A stretch of DNA of 64,000 nucleotides from Glacieibacterium frigidum (GCF_007097155.1 NZ_VJWA01000001.1:901501-965500), one strand, 5' to 3'. Positions 44,859 to 54,510 are shown, counted from the first letter of the stretch. Made by a program: numbers and translations. The notes: a model not told the origin generated them from the letters alone.

Positions 44859-46013
44859 TCAACCGCGCACGTGCGTCCGGCCGGGATCGGCGGCGCGCCG
44901 CGACCAGCGCTGGGCGGGCACCTCGACGAAGCGATAGGTCAGCCACGACACCGCGACGACGACCGCGAGCATCAGGATAGTGAGCAGCACGCCCTGCACC
45001 GGGTCAGCGCCGGCAAGGATTTCCGGCGGGCCGTTATCGACGACCCGCGTGGTCAGCGGCGTACCGGTGAGCCGCTCGACGGCGAGCAGCACGTCGTCGA
45101 AGCGCGACTGGACGAAACTGTGCACCATGTAGATCGAGTAGCTGAGCGTGCCGAGCAGCAGCGGGACAGGCGTCGCAAGTGCGCGCGACACCGCGCCGCC
45201 CTCGCGTGCGAACACCAGCAGCGCCGCCGCGAACAGCGGCGGGCCGAGCAGGTTCCATGCGGTCGGACCAGCGTAGGTGACGAACAGCGCGACCGCGCCG
45301 CCTGCCGCAATCTCGAGCGCGGTCCAGCCGCGTGCGCGTGCCAGCAGCGCGTCGCCCCAGCGGCCCCAGATCGACCAGCACAGCACGCCGAGCGCGAAGC
45401 CGTAGACGCAGCGGATCAGGCCATAGTCGAAGCTGACGTTGATGCTCCCGGCGAGCGCGAACAGCAGCAGCGGCGCGACCACCACAACGACGACGAGTGC
45501 CGCGTCCAGCCCGCGACCGAAGGCGCGCACCGCGAGCGCGAACAGCAGATAGGCCCAGATCTCGACCGCGATGCTCCACGCCGGCTGGTTCCACGTCAGC
45601 CGGTCCTCGAACCCGACGCTCTGGATGAGCAGCAGGTTGCTGAGGATCGCGCGCGCCGAATGGGCCTCGTCGAACAGCGCGCGGCCAGCCGCACCGCCGC
45701 TGCCCAGCGCCAGCGCGGTCAGTTCGGTCGCGACGAAGACCGCGAGCATGAAGGCGTGCAGCGGATAGATGCGCCCCAGCCGGAGCAGCATGAACTGCCC
45801 CGTCGGCATGTGCGCCGCAAGCCGGTCGCGATAATTGGCGGCGATGACGAAGCCCGACAGGACGAAGAAGAAGTCGACGAACTGCCAGCTCTGGCGAATG
45901 AACGCCGCGTCGGCGACGGACGAGTTCGCCCTGAAATGGAACAGGCAGACGAGGCACGCGCACAGCCCGCGAAGCGCATCGAGCGCGGCGAAGCGCCTGA
46001 CGCCTGGAATCAT
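44859..46013 (-). CDS. acyltransferase 3 family membrane protein
   Basis: The 384-residue protein is an integral membrane acyltransferase (OafA-like): the N-terminal [20 protein letters not shown] contains the Arg-plus-His site of the family, and about ten membrane segments follow. These enzymes put acyl groups (often O-acetyl) on polysaccharides, lipopolysaccharide or peptidoglycan; the target here is unknown. The gene sits between gatB and a small gene; a promoter before it is not clear. Confidence 0.85.
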   Translation of the reverse strand: MIPGVRRFAALDALRGLCACLVCLFHFRANSSVADAAFIRQSWQFVDFFFVLSGFVIAANYRDRLAAHMPTGQFMLLRLGRIYPLHAFMLAVFVATELTALALGSGGAAGRALFDEAHSARAILSNLLLIQSVGFEDRLTWNQPAWSIAVEIWAYLLFALAVRAFGRGLDAALVVVVVVAPLLLFALAGSINVSFDYGLIRCVYGFALGVLCWSIWGRWGDALLARARGWTALEIAAGGAVALFVTYAGPTAWNLLGPPLFAAALLVFAREGGAVSRALATPVPLLLGTLSYSIYMVHSFVQSRFDDVLLAVERLTGTPLTTRVVDNGPPEILAGADPVQGVLLTILMLAVVVAVSWLTYRFVEVPAQRWSRRAADPGRTHVRG

Positions 46014-46125
46014 TCGGGCTCACCCACAGCGGATCCCCGGACCGGGACCGTCACGGCCCTAGCCGAAGGAGACTAACGCTACGATAATGTTGGGGCTGTG
46101 CGTCAGACGGATCGCACTTAAATCG

Positions 46126-46236
46126 CTACCAGTCGCCAAGCAGCTTCTTCGGCGCGAGTTTCGCCTTGCGGACGCGCGCGGCAATCCAGACGACGAGCAA
46201 TGTCGTCAGCACGCCGATGATGAAACCCGTGATCAT
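46126..46236 (-). CDS. 36-residue single-pass membrane peptide
   Basis: On the minus strand an ATG at 46236 opens 36 codons beginning MITGFIIGVLTTLLVVWIAA, a single hydrophobic segment, followed by a basic tail (RVRKAKLAPKKLLGDW). A purine-rich GGGGGC precedes it. Its composition fits a small membrane protein with a cytoplasmic basic tail. Confidence 0.55.
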   Translation of the reverse strand: MITGFIIGVLTTLLVVWIAARVRKAKLAPKKLLGDW

Positions 46237-46272
46237 GCCAGTGCCCCCGGCCGTCCACCTGCCCTCATTTCA

Positions 46273-46288
46273 GTTTCGTTACCGAAAC
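46273..46288. promoter_or_regulatory. inverted repeat upstream of the 36-residue ORF
   Basis: GTTTCG (46273-46278) and CGAAAC (46283-46288) flank TTAC. It lies about 37 bp before the start of the small membrane ORF on the minus strand and could be an operator. The remaining 200-bp gap to 46437 shows nothing else. Confidence 0.25.
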
Positions 46289-46437
46289 CGATTAAGTCAA
46301 ATCCTTTGGTCCGGTTAACTCAACGATGCTTTGAACGTCGCGAAGAGCAACGCGGGTGCGAAAATTCGCACGTCGTGAAGCGAAAACAGCGGCGGACACG
46401 ACGCGTGATCTCGACGACGGCCCGATCCCGCGTGCTT

Positions 46438-46884
46438 CTAGATGCTCGCGGCGTCGCCATCACGGGCGCGGAAGACGACCAGCACGTTCAGGGTGAAGTT
46501 GAAGACGAAGCCGATAGCGATGGCGATCACCTTGGCGAGGACCGGCGGCACCGGCGTGTGCGCGGCGATCAGCGCGGTCAGCGTGACGTTCAGGATCAGG
46601 CCGAGCGTCGCCACCGCGACGAAGAGAAGATAGCCGCGCAGCGACCGCTTCTGGCGGAACACGAAGCGTGCGCTGAGCCAATAGTTGACGACCGCCCCGA
46701 CCATGAAGCTGAGGGTCGCAGCGGGGACAATGGCGATCCCGGCCTCCAGCGCGAGGGTGAAGCAGCCGATGTCGACGAGCGCAGCGGTGCCACCGGTGAC
46801 GAGATAGCGCGCGGCCTTGCCGGCGAGCGGACGCCAGTCGGTCACGCGGCGTCGCCCCGCAACCGTGCGGTCCGGTCCGGCCAT
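46438..46884 (-). CDS. GtrA family membrane protein
   Basis: A 148-residue protein with four membrane segments, matching the GtrA/DPMS3 family (RYLVTGGTAALVDIGCFTLALE, NYWLSARFVFRQKRSLRGYLLF, FNFTLNVLVVFRAR). GtrA-type proteins are thought to flip or hold lipid-linked sugars for glycosyltransferases. No partner glycosyltransferase lies immediately alongside; the acyltransferase 0.4 kb downstream could be related (inference). Confidence 0.85.
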   Translation of the reverse strand: MAGPDRTVAGRRRVTDWRPLAGKAARYLVTGGTAALVDIGCFTLALEAGIAIVPAATLSFMVGAVVNYWLSARFVFRQKRSLRGYLLFVAVATLGLILNVTLTALIAAHTPVPPVLAKVIAIAIGFVFNFTLNVLVVFRARDGDAASI

Positions 46885-47053
46885 GTCTCACTGATCGTCG
46901 AATGGCCAGTCATCGCCGCTCTTTAACCCTTGCGCCACCCGATCCGCCATCCCTAAGGTCTGGGTGTGTCGCTTGGCGTCTTGTAGTCATCTTTTGGGTA
47001 GACGGGGGCCGACTGTCCCGGTCATTACAGCGCCGTAGGGACGGGACACATAG

Positions 47054-48010
47054 ATGGCATCGAATCCGATCATACGAACTGCGGCCGATTACTTGATCGC
47101 CGGATTCACGACGGCGGCATCGCCGGTGCTGGGGGCGCTTGCGAAACATCGGCGGAGCTTGCCGCTGTCGGTGCGACGGGCCAACGCCGGCGGCTTCGCA
47201 ATCGTGCCGCATCACTATTATTCGCCGATGGTAACCGGTCGTGACCTGCGCCACGAACTGCGCGAGGTGCGACAGCTGCCGGGACTGGTCCTCGATCTCG
47301 ACGAACATCGGGCCTTTTTGGAAGGGCTGTGCTTCGCCGAGGAACTGCGCGCGATCCCGATGGAGCAGGCGTCGGACACCAAGTACGGGTTCAGGAACAA
47401 GTTCTTCTCATCGGGCGATGCCGAGATCCTGTATGGCGTCATCCGCCGCGACCGGCCGAAGCGCATCCTGGAGGTGGGGTCCGGCCGATCGACGCTGGTC
47501 GCGCGGATGGCGATCCTGCGTAACCAGGCGGACGATCCCGACTATACGTGCGAGCAGATCTGCATCGAGCCGTATGAAATGCCGTGGCTCGAGTCTGTCG
47601 GCGTCAAGGTGCAGCGCGAGCGGGTCGAGATGGTCGACCTGACCCTGTTCGATACCCTCGAGGCCGGTGACATCTTGTTCGTCGACAGTTCGCACGTCAT
47701 CCGGCCGCAAGGCGACGTGCTGCGCGAGGTTCTGGAAATCTATCCGCGTCTCAAGCCGGGCGTCCTGATCCAGGTCCACGACATCTTCACGCCGCGCGAC
47801 TACCACCACCGATGGGTCATCGACGACATGCGGATGTGGAACGAGCAGTATCTGCTCGAGGCGTTCCTTGCGTTCAATCCGGCATTCAAGGTGGTCTGCG
47901 CGCTGAACTGGCTGGTGAACGACCATCCCGAGCTGTTGCGCGAAGCCTGCCCCGTCCTGACGGAGCTGCTGCCGAACCAGCCGGGGTCGTTCTGGTTTCA
48001 GCGCGTCTAG
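47054..48010 (+). CDS. class I SAM-dependent methyltransferase
   Basis: The 318-residue protein has a Rossmann fold core seen as ILEVGSGRSTLVARMAIL (SAM-binding loop around residue 140) and later DILFVDSSHVIRPQGDVL and LKPGVLIQVHDIFTPRDYHHRW, characteristic of Methyltransf_24-type enzymes often found in polysaccharide or cell-envelope clusters. Substrate unknown. The ATG at 47054 is preceded by a GGGACGGGA purine run; no signal peptide. Confidence 0.78.
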   Translation: MASNPIIRTAADYLIAGFTTAASPVLGALAKHRRSLPLSVRRANAGGFAIVPHHYYSPMVTGRDLRHELREVRQLPGLVLDLDEHRAFLEGLCFAEELRAIPMEQASDTKYGFRNKFFSSGDAEILYGVIRRDRPKRILEVGSGRSTLVARMAILRNQADDPDYTCEQICIEPYEMPWLESVGVKVQRERVEMVDLTLFDTLEAGDILFVDSSHVIRPQGDVLREVLEIYPRLKPGVLIQVHDIFTPRDYHHRWVIDDMRMWNEQYLLEAFLAFNPAFKVVCALNWLVNDHPELLREACPVLTELLPNQPGSFWFQRV

Positions 48011-48017
48011 CGCGCCA

Positions 48018-49487
48018 TCACCACCAGCGGTCGGGCCGCGCCGCGAAGCCTGCGGCGCGCTCGATCGCATAGCCGGCGTTGAGCACCGCGGCTTCGCCCA
48101 GCGCCGGGCCGATGATCTGCAGGCCGAGCGGCAGGCCGCTGGGCGACAGGCCGGCGGGGACCGACATCGCGGGCAGGCCCGCCATCGACGCGGGCACGGT
48201 GAAGACGTCGTTGAGGTACATCTCCAGCGGATCGGACTTGTCGCCGGCGGCGAACGCCGCGCTGGGGGCGGTCGGGGTCAGCAGCAGGTCGCACGCCTCG
48301 AAGGCGTTTGCGAAGTCGCGCGCGATCAGCGTGCGGACCTTCTGCGCCTGGATATAATAGGCGTCGTAAAAGCCCGCCGACAGCACATAGGTGCCGATCA
48401 TGATGCGGCGCTTGACCTCGGGACCGAAGCCCGCGGCGCGGGTCGCCTCGTACATGTCGGCCAGATTGCCCCCCTCGGGCGTGACGCGCAGCCCGTAGCG
48501 GACACCGTCATAGCGCGCGAGGTTCGACGACGCCTCGGCCGGCGCGACGATGTAATAGGCGGGCAGGGCGTATTTCGTGTGCGGCAGCGACACGTCGACG
48601 ACCGTCGCGCCCGCGTCGCGCAGCCAGGCGAGACCCTGGTCCCACAGCGCCGCGATGTTCGGGTCCATGCCGTCGAGGCGATATTCGCGCGGCACGCCGA
48701 TGCGCAGGCCCTTCAGGTCGCCGGTCAGCGCCGCCTCGAAATCGGGGACCGGCAGGTCGAGCGAGGTCGAATCCTTGGGGTCGTAGCCCGACATGGACTT
48801 GAGCAGGATCGCGCAGTCGCGCACGTCGCGCGCCATCGGTCCGGCCTGGTCGAGCGACGAGGCGAACGCCACGACGCCCCAGCGCGAGCAGCGGCCATAG
48901 GTCGGCTTGATGCCCGCAATGCCGACGAACGCGGCGGGCTGGCGGATCGAGCCGCCGGTGTCGGTCCCCGTCGCCCCCGCGCACAACCGCGCCGCGACGG
49001 CGCTGGCGGAGCCGCCCGATGAGCCGCCGGGCACCAGCGGCCGGTTCGACCCCGCGCTGCGCCACGGCGAGACGACGTTGCCGAACGCGCTCGTCTCGTT
49101 CGACGAGCCCATCGCGAACTGGTCCATGTTGAGCTTGCCGAGCATCCCCGCGCCGTCGGCGAACAGCTTGGCAGTGACGGTCGATTCGTAGGTCGGCACG
49201 AAGCCTTCGAGGATCTTCGACGCCGCTGTGGTCTGCACGCCGGCGGTGCAGAACAGGTCCTTGATGCCCAAGGGAATGCCCGCGAGCGGCCCGGCGCTGC
49301 CGTCCGCCAGCGCGGCGTCGGCCCGCTCGGCGGCGGCGCGGGCGTGGTCGGGGGTCTCGACGATGAAGGCGTTCAGCGGGCGTGCCGCTTCGACCGCAGC
49401 GATGTGCGCGTCGGCGAGTTCGACCGCCGAGAAGTCGCGCGCGCGCAGGCCCTTCTGCATCGCGGCAATGGTCAGGTCGGTCAGCAT
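48018..49487 (-). CDS. gatA: aspartyl/glutamyl-tRNA amidotransferase subunit A
   Basis: GatA is the amidase subunit that frees ammonia from glutamine. The 489-residue protein shows the amidase signature [34 protein letters not shown], which includes the Ser-cis-Ser catalytic pair, and [10 protein letters not shown] with the catalytic Lys near the start. Length is normal. Its start shares one base with the gatC stop (TAATG), so the two are coupled. gatB is not in this operon. Confidence 0.97.
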   Translation of the reverse strand: MLTDLTIAAMQKGLRARDFSAVELADAHIAAVEAARPLNAFIVETPDHARAAAERADAALADGSAGPLAGIPLGIKDLFCTAGVQTTAASKILEGFVPTYESTVTAKLFADGAGMLGKLNMDQFAMGSSNETSAFGNVVSPWRSAGSNRPLVPGGSSGGSASAVAARLCAGATGTDTGGSIRQPAAFVGIAGIKPTYGRCSRWGVVAFASSLDQAGPMARDVRDCAILLKSMSGYDPKDSTSLDLPVPDFEAALTGDLKGLRIGVPREYRLDGMDPNIAALWDQGLAWLRDAGATVVDVSLPHTKYALPAYYIVAPAEASSNLARYDGVRYGLRVTPEGGNLADMYEATRAAGFGPEVKRRIMIGTYVLSAGFYDAYYIQAQKVRTLIARDFANAFEACDLLLTPTAPSAAFAAGDKSDPLEMYLNDVFTVPASMAGLPAMSVPAGLSPSGLPLGLQIIGPALGEAAVLNAGYAIERAAGFAARPDRWW

Positions 49488-49774
49488 TATTCGATAACCT
49501 TGGGGACGGCGTAGAAGCCGAAATCGGACGCAGGCGCGTTGGCGAGGACGCGGTCGAGCGCGTCGCCGTCGGTCACCACGTCATCACGCCAGGCGCGCGT
49601 GATCGGAATGACGGCGGTCATCGGCGCGACGCCCGTCGTGTCGACCTCGCCGAGCTGCTCGATCCAGCCGAGGATGGCGTTGAGCTCGCCCTGCAGCGGC
49701 GCGGCCTCGGCCTCGCTCAGCTTGATCCGCGCGAGATGCGCGATGCGTTTGACGGTGGCGGCATCGACGGACAT
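49487..49774 (-). CDS. gatC: aspartyl/glutamyl-tRNA amidotransferase subunit C
   Basis: The 95-residue GatC stabilises the GatA-GatB complex. It starts [25 protein letters not shown] and has [21 protein letters not shown] and WRDDVVTDG, as expected. It precedes gatA with a one-base overlap. The ATG at 49774 follows GGAGCAGCC. Confidence 0.95.
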   Translation of the reverse strand: MSVDAATVKRIAHLARIKLSEAEAAPLQGELNAILGWIEQLGEVDTTGVAPMTAVIPITRAWRDDVVTDGDALDRVLANAPASDFGFYAVPKVIE

Positions 49775-49876
49775 GGCTGCTCCAACGGGGTGGCTGCGGC
49801 GGTAGCACGCAGGGCGTCCGCGCTTCAAGGCGAGTGCACCCTTCGCAGGCGCGCGGGCGGACGCTAAACATGGATC

Positions 49877-50956
49877 ATGATCCTCAGCCTCGCCCTGCTC
49901 CTCGCCGCCGCCACCCCCGCACCCGTCGCCGCCCCGCCCGCCGCCGCGGTCAGCGCGTGGCCGACGACCGAGGGCGACGTGACGATCCGCGGCTTCACCT
50001 TCGCCCCGGGCGAGACGCTCGACGTGCGGATGCACTACACGACGCTGGGCACGCCGCGCCGCGATGCGCAGGGGCGGATCGACAATGCGGTGATGGTGCT
50101 CCACGGCACCGGCGGGACGGGCAGGCAGTTCCTGCAGCCGCAGTTCGCCGACCGGCTGTACGGCGCCGGCGCGCCGCTCGACCTGGCGAAGACCTATGTC
50201 ATCCTTCCCGACAGCATTGGGCACGGCAAGTCGTCGAAGCCGAGCGACGGGCTGCGCGCCAAATTCCCGCGCTACAATTATGCCGACATGGTGGCGCTGC
50301 AGCACCGGCTGCTGACCGAGGGGCTGAAGGTCGACCGGCTGCGCCTGCTGATGGGCACGTCGATGGGCTGCATGCACGCCTTCGTCTGGGGCGAGACCTA
50401 TCCGGGCTTCGCGCGCGCGATGATGCCCACGGCGTGCCTGACCGTGGAGATCGCGGGGCGCAACCGCATGTGGCGCAAGCTGTCGATCGACGCGATCCGC
50501 GCCGACCCGGCCTATGCGGGCGGGGAGTACAAGACGCAGCCGGTAGCGGGCCTGCGCACCGCCGTCGCGCTGTCGATGATGGCGGGGTCGGTGCCGCTGC
50601 GCCTCCAGGCCGAGCTGCCGACGCGCGCCGCGGTCGATGCGGCGGTCGAGAAGCGGGTGCCGACCGATCTGGCGGGGCGCGACGCCAACGACCTGATCTG
50701 GCAGCTCGACGCCTCGCGCGATTACAACCCGTCGCCGGACCTCGCGAAGATCACCGTGCCGGTCGTGTGGATCAATTCGGCGGACGATTTCATCAACCCG
50801 CCGAACCTCGGCATCGCCGAGCGCGAGGTCAGGAAGATGCCCCGCGCGACCTTCCGCCTGATCCCCGAAAGCGTCGATGGCCGCGGCCACTCGACCCACA
50901 CCTGGGCGGCCTTCTGGATCGACGACCTCAAGGCGCTGATGAAGGCGACCGACTAG
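49877..50956 (+). CDS. exported alpha/beta hydrolase (MetX-like)
   Basis: The 359-residue protein has a clear signal peptide ([24 protein letters not shown]) and then an alpha/beta-hydrolase fold most like the homoserine O-acyltransferase (MetX) family: the nucleophile Ser162 in [11 protein letters not shown], Asp in [11 protein letters not shown] near residue 303 and His in [10 protein letters not shown] near residue 338. True MetX enzymes are cytoplasmic, so this one is more likely a periplasmic hydrolase. It ends convergent with the isomerase gene (4 bp overlap). Upstream is gatC on the other strand. Confidence 0.82.
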   Translation: MILSLALLLAAATPAPVAAPPAAAVSAWPTTEGDVTIRGFTFAPGETLDVRMHYTTLGTPRRDAQGRIDNAVMVLHGTGGTGRQFLQPQFADRLYGAGAPLDLAKTYVILPDSIGHGKSSKPSDGLRAKFPRYNYADMVALQHRLLTEGLKVDRLRLLMGTSMGCMHAFVWGETYPGFARAMMPTACLTVEIAGRNRMWRKLSIDAIRADPAYAGGEYKTQPVAGLRTAVALSMMAGSVPLRLQAELPTRAAVDAAVEKRVPTDLAGRDANDLIWQLDASRDYNPSPDLAKITVPVVWINSADDFINPPNLGIAEREVRKMPRATFRLIPESVDGRGHSTHTWAAFWIDDLKALMKATD

Positions 50957-51531
50957 GCGACGGCGGCCTCGACCCAGTCGAGCCGGTCCTGGCCGAAATA
51001 CATCGCGCCATCGACGAAGAAGGTCGGCGCGCCGAACACGCCGCGCGCCACCGCAGCCTCGGTTGCGGCCTTGAGCCGGTCCTTCGACGCCTGCGCCTCG
51101 GCGATCGCCCCGAGTTCGGCCGGGTCGAGGCCGGCGGCTGCGAAGGCGGCCGCGGCAGCCGCGGGGTCGCCCATGTTCACCGGCTGCGCCCACATCGCGT
51201 CGAAGGTCGCGTCGACATAGGCCTCGAAGCGCGCATCGTCCTTCAGCCCTGCCGCGATGCGCATCAGCTGCAGCGTGTTGATCGGGAAGTGCGGATTGAA
51301 GTTGAGCACGATCCCCTCGCGCGCCGCGAAACGCCCCATGTCGGCGTTCATGTACGCCCCCTTGGCCGGCACGCTCACGGGCGAGGCATTCCCCGTCGCC
51401 TTGAAGACGCCGCCGAGGAGGACGGGCACATAGTCGACCGTCGCGCCGGTGCGGGCGATAATCGCGGGCAGCCGCTTGTGCGCGAGATAGGTCGTCGGCG
51501 ACCCGAAATCGAAGAGGAACTCGATTACCAT
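50953..51531 (-). CDS. 2-hydroxychromene-2-carboxylate isomerase-like (kappa GST fold)
   Basis: A 192-residue DsbA/kappa-GST-fold protein. It starts [21 protein letters not shown], in which Ser11 fills the glutathione-activating position of NahD, the 2-hydroxychromene-2-carboxylate isomerase of naphthalene degradation; [29 protein letters not shown] is the typical C-terminal signature. The true substrate is unknown. Its start overlaps the SDR gene by 7 bp; it is the last gene of the MarR-led operon. Confidence 0.85.
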   Translation of the reverse strand: MVIEFLFDFGSPTTYLAHKRLPAIIARTGATVDYVPVLLGGVFKATGNASPVSVPAKGAYMNADMGRFAAREGIVLNFNPHFPINTLQLMRIAAGLKDDARFEAYVDATFDAMWAQPVNMGDPAAAAAAFAAAGLDPAELGAIAEAQASKDRLKAATEAAVARGVFGAPTFFVDGAMYFGQDRLDWVEAAVA

Positions 51532-52244
51532 TTTTCGCTCCAGGGCCTGAGGTCGAGCTCGTGCGTCCAGGCGTCGCGCGGCTGGTCGTGGAGCATGGTG
51601 AAGATGGCGGCGATGCTGTCCGGGTTCAGGATGCCGTCGTCGGCCTTCATCGCATAGCGTTCGGGGAAGGTGTCGCGGATGAAGGCGGTGTCGATCGCGC
51701 CGTCGACGACGACGTGCGCGACATGCACCCCCAGCGGCCCGAGCTCGCGCGCCATCGACTGCGCCAGCGCGCGCAGCGCATGCTTGCCGCCCGCGAACGC
51801 CGCGAAACCGGCGCCGCCGCGCAGGCTGGCGGTCGCGCCGGTGAAAAGGATGCTGCCCCGCCCGCGGGGGACCATGCGCCGCGCCGCCTCGCGCCCGGTC
51901 AGGAAGCCGGCCAGCGCGGTCAGCTCCCAGATCTTGCGGTATTTGCGCGCCGTCTCGTCGCGGATGGGGGAGGGGACGTTGGCGCCGATGTTGAACACCG
52001 CGACCTCGCACGGTCCGATCTCGGCCTCGACGCGGTCGAAGAGCGCGACCATGGCATCCTCGTCGCGCGCGTCGCAGGCAATCGGCACGCAGGCGTTGCC
52101 GTCGGCCTCGATCTGCGCCGCGAGTGGCGCGAGCGCGTCCGCGGTGCGCCGCACCGGCACGGCGACGAGGCCCTTCGCCGCGAATGCGCGCGCGATTGCG
52201 CCGCCTGTCGCGTCGCCGGCACCGATGACTATTGCTGCGGACAT
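51525..52244 (-). CDS. short-chain dehydrogenase/reductase with a Phe in place of the catalytic Tyr
   Basis: The 239-residue SDR starts [25 protein letters not shown] with the nucleotide-binding loop, and has FNIGAN (in place of the usual NNAG). The active-site segment reads [23 protein letters not shown]: the family Y-x3-K motif is F150-x3-K154. This FAAF form belongs to a sub-group that lacks the tyrosine, so the normal proton relay cannot operate as usual. Product unknown. Overlaps the MDR gene by 16 bp and the isomerase by 7 bp. Confidence 0.82.
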   Translation of the reverse strand: MSAAIVIGAGDATGGAIARAFAAKGLVAVPVRRTADALAPLAAQIEADGNACVPIACDARDEDAMVALFDRVEAEIGPCEVAVFNIGANVPSPIRDETARKYRKIWELTALAGFLTGREAARRMVPRGRGSILFTGATASLRGGAGFAAFAGGKHALRALAQSMARELGPLGVHVAHVVVDGAIDTAFIRDTFPERYAMKADDGILNPDSIAAIFTMLHDQPRDAWTHELDLRPWSEKW

Positions 52245-53239
52245 ATCACGATCTTTCCTTGCGCTGTCCCGGCGCCGATCATCCGGTGGCCGTCGGCGAT
52301 GCGGTCGAGCGGCAGTTCGGCGGCGATTGCCGGCACGATCCTGGCCTCGGCGGCGAGGCGCAACACCTCGGCCAGATCGTCGCGGTAGAAATTCGGGTGT
52401 GCCGTCTGCCACTGGGTGATCAGATAGCCGCGCAGGCCCTTGCCGGTCATGAACTGCGCCTGCGCACTGCGCCGCGGCGAAGTCAGCATCGCCTTCGCCG
52501 CACGCAACGGATTGAGCCGCTCGCTGCCGCCCAGCGCGCCCTGGAAGCCGAACATCACGAGCGCGCCGCCGTCCCGCAGCGCCGCCTCGCTGATCCGTAC
52601 ATTGGGTCCGCCGACGCCGTCGAACACCGCATCGACCCCGCCGCCGCTCGCCGCGCGGACCTGCGCCGCGACATCGCCGCCGCGGTCGATCGGCGTTGCC
52701 CCGTGGTCGCGGACGAAGTCCCGGCGACTGCCGCTCGCGACGCCGTAGGTGTCGATGCCGAAGTGCCTGCCCAGCGCGAGCAGGATCGACCCGACGCCGC
52801 CCGCCGCGCCCCATACCAGCATTTTCTCGACCGACGGCTGCGCGACGCAGCGGGTCAGCATCTGGAAAGCGGTCAGCCCGTTCAGCACCAGCGCCGCCGC
52901 CTGCGCACTGCTGACGCCGCCAGGCACCGCCACGCAGTCGGCGGCACGCACCACGGCGAAGCGCGCGGCGCCGCCGGTCACGGTCAGCGCGGCGATGCGC
53001 GTGCCCTCGGCAAAGCCCTCGCCGCCGATCACCCGCCCGACGACTTCATAGCCCGGGGTGAAGGGCACCGTGACCCCCGGGTACACGCCCATCCGCATCA
53101 CGACGTCGGCAAACGCGATGCCCGTCGCCTCGACCGCGACGAGGACTTCGCCCGGCCCGGGCATCGGCATCGGCACGTCGACGACCTCGATGCGCTCGGG
53201 CCCTCCGGTCTTGCGAACGATCGCGGCGCGGTTCTGCAT
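52229..53239 (-). CDS. MDR-family oxidoreductase (quinone oxidoreductase-like)
   Basis: The 336-residue medium-chain reductase starts MQNRAAIVRKTGGPERIEVVDVPMP and has GIAFADVVMRMGVYPG, the nucleotide-binding VWGAAGGVGSILLALGRHFG and GGGVDAVFDGVGG. The catalytic zinc ligands of alcohol dehydrogenases are missing (Ala-Asp in place of Cys), so it is of the quinone oxidoreductase/enoyl reductase type using NADPH. It is the fourth gene of the MarR-led operon and overlaps the next gene by 16 bp. Confidence 0.88.
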   Translation of the reverse strand: MQNRAAIVRKTGGPERIEVVDVPMPMPGPGEVLVAVEATGIAFADVVMRMGVYPGVTVPFTPGYEVVGRVIGGEGFAEGTRIAALTVTGGAARFAVVRAADCVAVPGGVSSAQAAALVLNGLTAFQMLTRCVAQPSVEKMLVWGAAGGVGSILLALGRHFGIDTYGVASGSRRDFVRDHGATPIDRGGDVAAQVRAASGGGVDAVFDGVGGPNVRISEAALRDGGALVMFGFQGALGGSERLNPLRAAKAMLTSPRRSAQAQFMTGKGLRGYLITQWQTAHPNFYRDDLAEVLRLAAEARIVPAIAAELPLDRIADGHRMIGAGTAQGKIVICPQQ

Positions 53240-53261
53240 GTCGGTCTCCCCGCCCGCGATG

Positions 53262-53726
53262 CTAGGCGCTGTCGCCGAGCGGGAACACCAGGCAACTCGT
53301 CGTCGCGGTGGCGATCAGCTTGCCGCGGGTGTCGGTCAAGGTCGCCCGCGCCGTCGCGACGCGGCGGCCCGAAGTGATGACCTCGCCGCGCGCCGTCACG
53401 CGCCCCGTCGCGGCGTTCATCGGACGCAGGTAGGTGACGTTCATGTCGATCGTCGTGTAGCCGATGCCGGCCTTCAGCGTCGTGTGTACCGCGCAGCCCA
53501 TGCACGAATCGAGCATGGTCGCCGCATAGCCGCCGTGGACCGTGCCGAGCGGGTTGTAATGCTGTTCGCCGGGCACGCCGCTGAACTCCACCCAGCCTTC
53601 GCCGACGGCGCCGCCGTCGAAACCAAGCAGCAGCGCGATCGGCGCGCGCGGCAGGTCGCCCGCGAACATCGCGCGCATCAGGTCGATGCCCGGCATGGCG
53701 CGCACCGCGTCGAGGGGTAGGGTCAC
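53262..53726 (-). CDS. PaaI-type acyl-CoA thioesterase
   Basis: A 154-residue hotdog-fold thioesterase. The motif EQHYNPLGTVHGGYAATMLDSCMGCAVHT contains the HGG and the catalytic Asp of the PaaI family, which hydrolyses phenylacetyl-CoA-like and other acyl-CoAs. The start is a GTG at 53726 that overlaps the stop of the preceding CC_3452-like gene (GTGA). It is the third gene of the MarR-led operon. Upstream in-frame residues to 53876 look like a shadow. Confidence 0.85.
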   Translation of the reverse strand: MTLPLDAVRAMPGIDLMRAMFAGDLPRAPIALLLGFDGGAVGEGWVEFSGVPGEQHYNPLGTVHGGYAATMLDSCMGCAVHTTLKAGIGYTTIDMNVTYLRPMNAATGRVTARGEVITSGRRVATARATLTDTRGKLIATATTSCLVFPLGDSA

Positions 53727-54025
53727 GACTTCACGTGGCGATTGCAGCGCGCCAGCTCGGCGGCGGCGAATTCGGTGCCGCCAGCGCTGAACGCAACGAC
53801 GCGACCGTTGGCATCGGCGACCGCGCTGCATGCGGCGACGGCGAGACGGGCGCGCGTATCGGCGGGACCGGTGCACGTGGTGCCGCTGCAGCGCCAGACG
53901 CCGCCCTCGCCGACGATCTTCGTCTGGGCGGCGGGCGCAGCGAGCGTCGCGGTGCCGGCGACCGTCTCGGCAAGCGCCGGGGATGCTGCAATTGCAGCTA
54001 TAAGGGCGAGAAGGGCAAAGCGCAT
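53723..54025 (-). CDS. CC_3452-type small exported protein
   Basis: A 100-residue exported protein with signal peptide MRFALLALIAAIAASPALAE and the family segment TKIVGEGGVWRCSGTTCTGPADTRARLAVAACSAVA with its conserved cysteines, plus FAAAELARCN near the end. It is a small periplasmic protein of unknown role. The signal-peptide codons carry a perfect palindrome (53985-53998) that also occurs near the marR promoter. It lies 16 bp after marR and overlaps the thioesterase GTG. Confidence 0.78.
   Translation of the reverse strand: MRFALLALIAAIAASPALAETVAGTATLAAPAAQTKIVGEGGVWRCSGTTCTGPADTRARLAVAACSAVADANGRVVAFSAGGTEFAAAELARCNRHVKS
53985..53998. promoter_or_regulatory. palindrome inside the CC_3452-like gene
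   Basis: GCTGCAATTGCAGC is a perfect 14-bp palindrome. Twelve of its bases, GCTGCAATTGCA, recur at 54509-54520 just upstream of marR. In the coding frame it forces codons such as ATA, GCT, GCA and ATT that are unusual for this high-GC genome, which argues for selection on the DNA. Confidence 0.45.
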
Positions 54026-54041
54026 GGCAGGTCTCCTGAGG

Positions 54042-54491
54042 TCAAAGATGGTCGAAGGCGTCGTCGACGATGAAGCGCAGCGCCGACAGTCGTGACTGGC
54101 CGAGCAGGTCGCCGACCTGGGCCTGCGCGGCGGTCCATGCGGGGGCGGCGGCGCGGACGCGCACCGCGCCGGCATCGGTCAGGCGCAGCAGCTTGGCGCG
54201 GCGATCCTCGGGGTCAGGCTCGATCGACAGCAGCCCGGCGCGCTCGAGGGGGCGCACGAGGCGCGACACGGTCGAGGCGTCGGTCGATCGCTGCTCGGCG
54301 AGCGCCGCGATGCCGACCCCGCGCGACCGGCGCAGCCCGGCCAGAATCCCGAGCTGTCCGACGGTCAGCCCGTGCGGCGCGAGGGCGTCGTCGTAGATCT
54401 GCGTAACCTTGCGCGCCAGCCGCCGCACCTTGAGCGCGATGCAGTCGTCGATCGTCGGGGCGTCGGGTCGAGAGGCGAGGGCGGCAGTCAC
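54042..54491 (-). CDS. MarR family transcriptional regulator
   Basis: The 149-residue protein has the winged helix-turn-helix of MarR: LTVGQLGILAGLRRSRGVGIAALAEQRSTDASTVSRLVRPLERAGLLSIEPDPEDRRAKLLRLT. MarR proteins usually repress their own operon until an aromatic or other ligand binds. The start is a GTG at 54491. It heads a minus-strand run of six genes with gaps of 22 bp or less, and a palindrome lies in its promoter. Confidence 0.9.
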   Translation of the reverse strand: MTAALASRPDAPTIDDCIALKVRRLARKVTQIYDDALAPHGLTVGQLGILAGLRRSRGVGIAALAEQRSTDASTVSRLVRPLERAGLLSIEPDPEDRRAKLLRLTDAGAVRVRAAAPAWTAAQAQVGDLLGQSRLSALRFIVDDAFDHL

Positions 54492-54510
54492 CGGGCGACG
54501 CTAAACCAGC

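Noticed and set aside
49487-51193. A minus-strand frame of 568 codons that ends in gatC and runs opposite the alpha/beta hydrolase.
   Set aside because: Only the last 95 codons are gatC; the rest is a shadow of the MetX-like gene.
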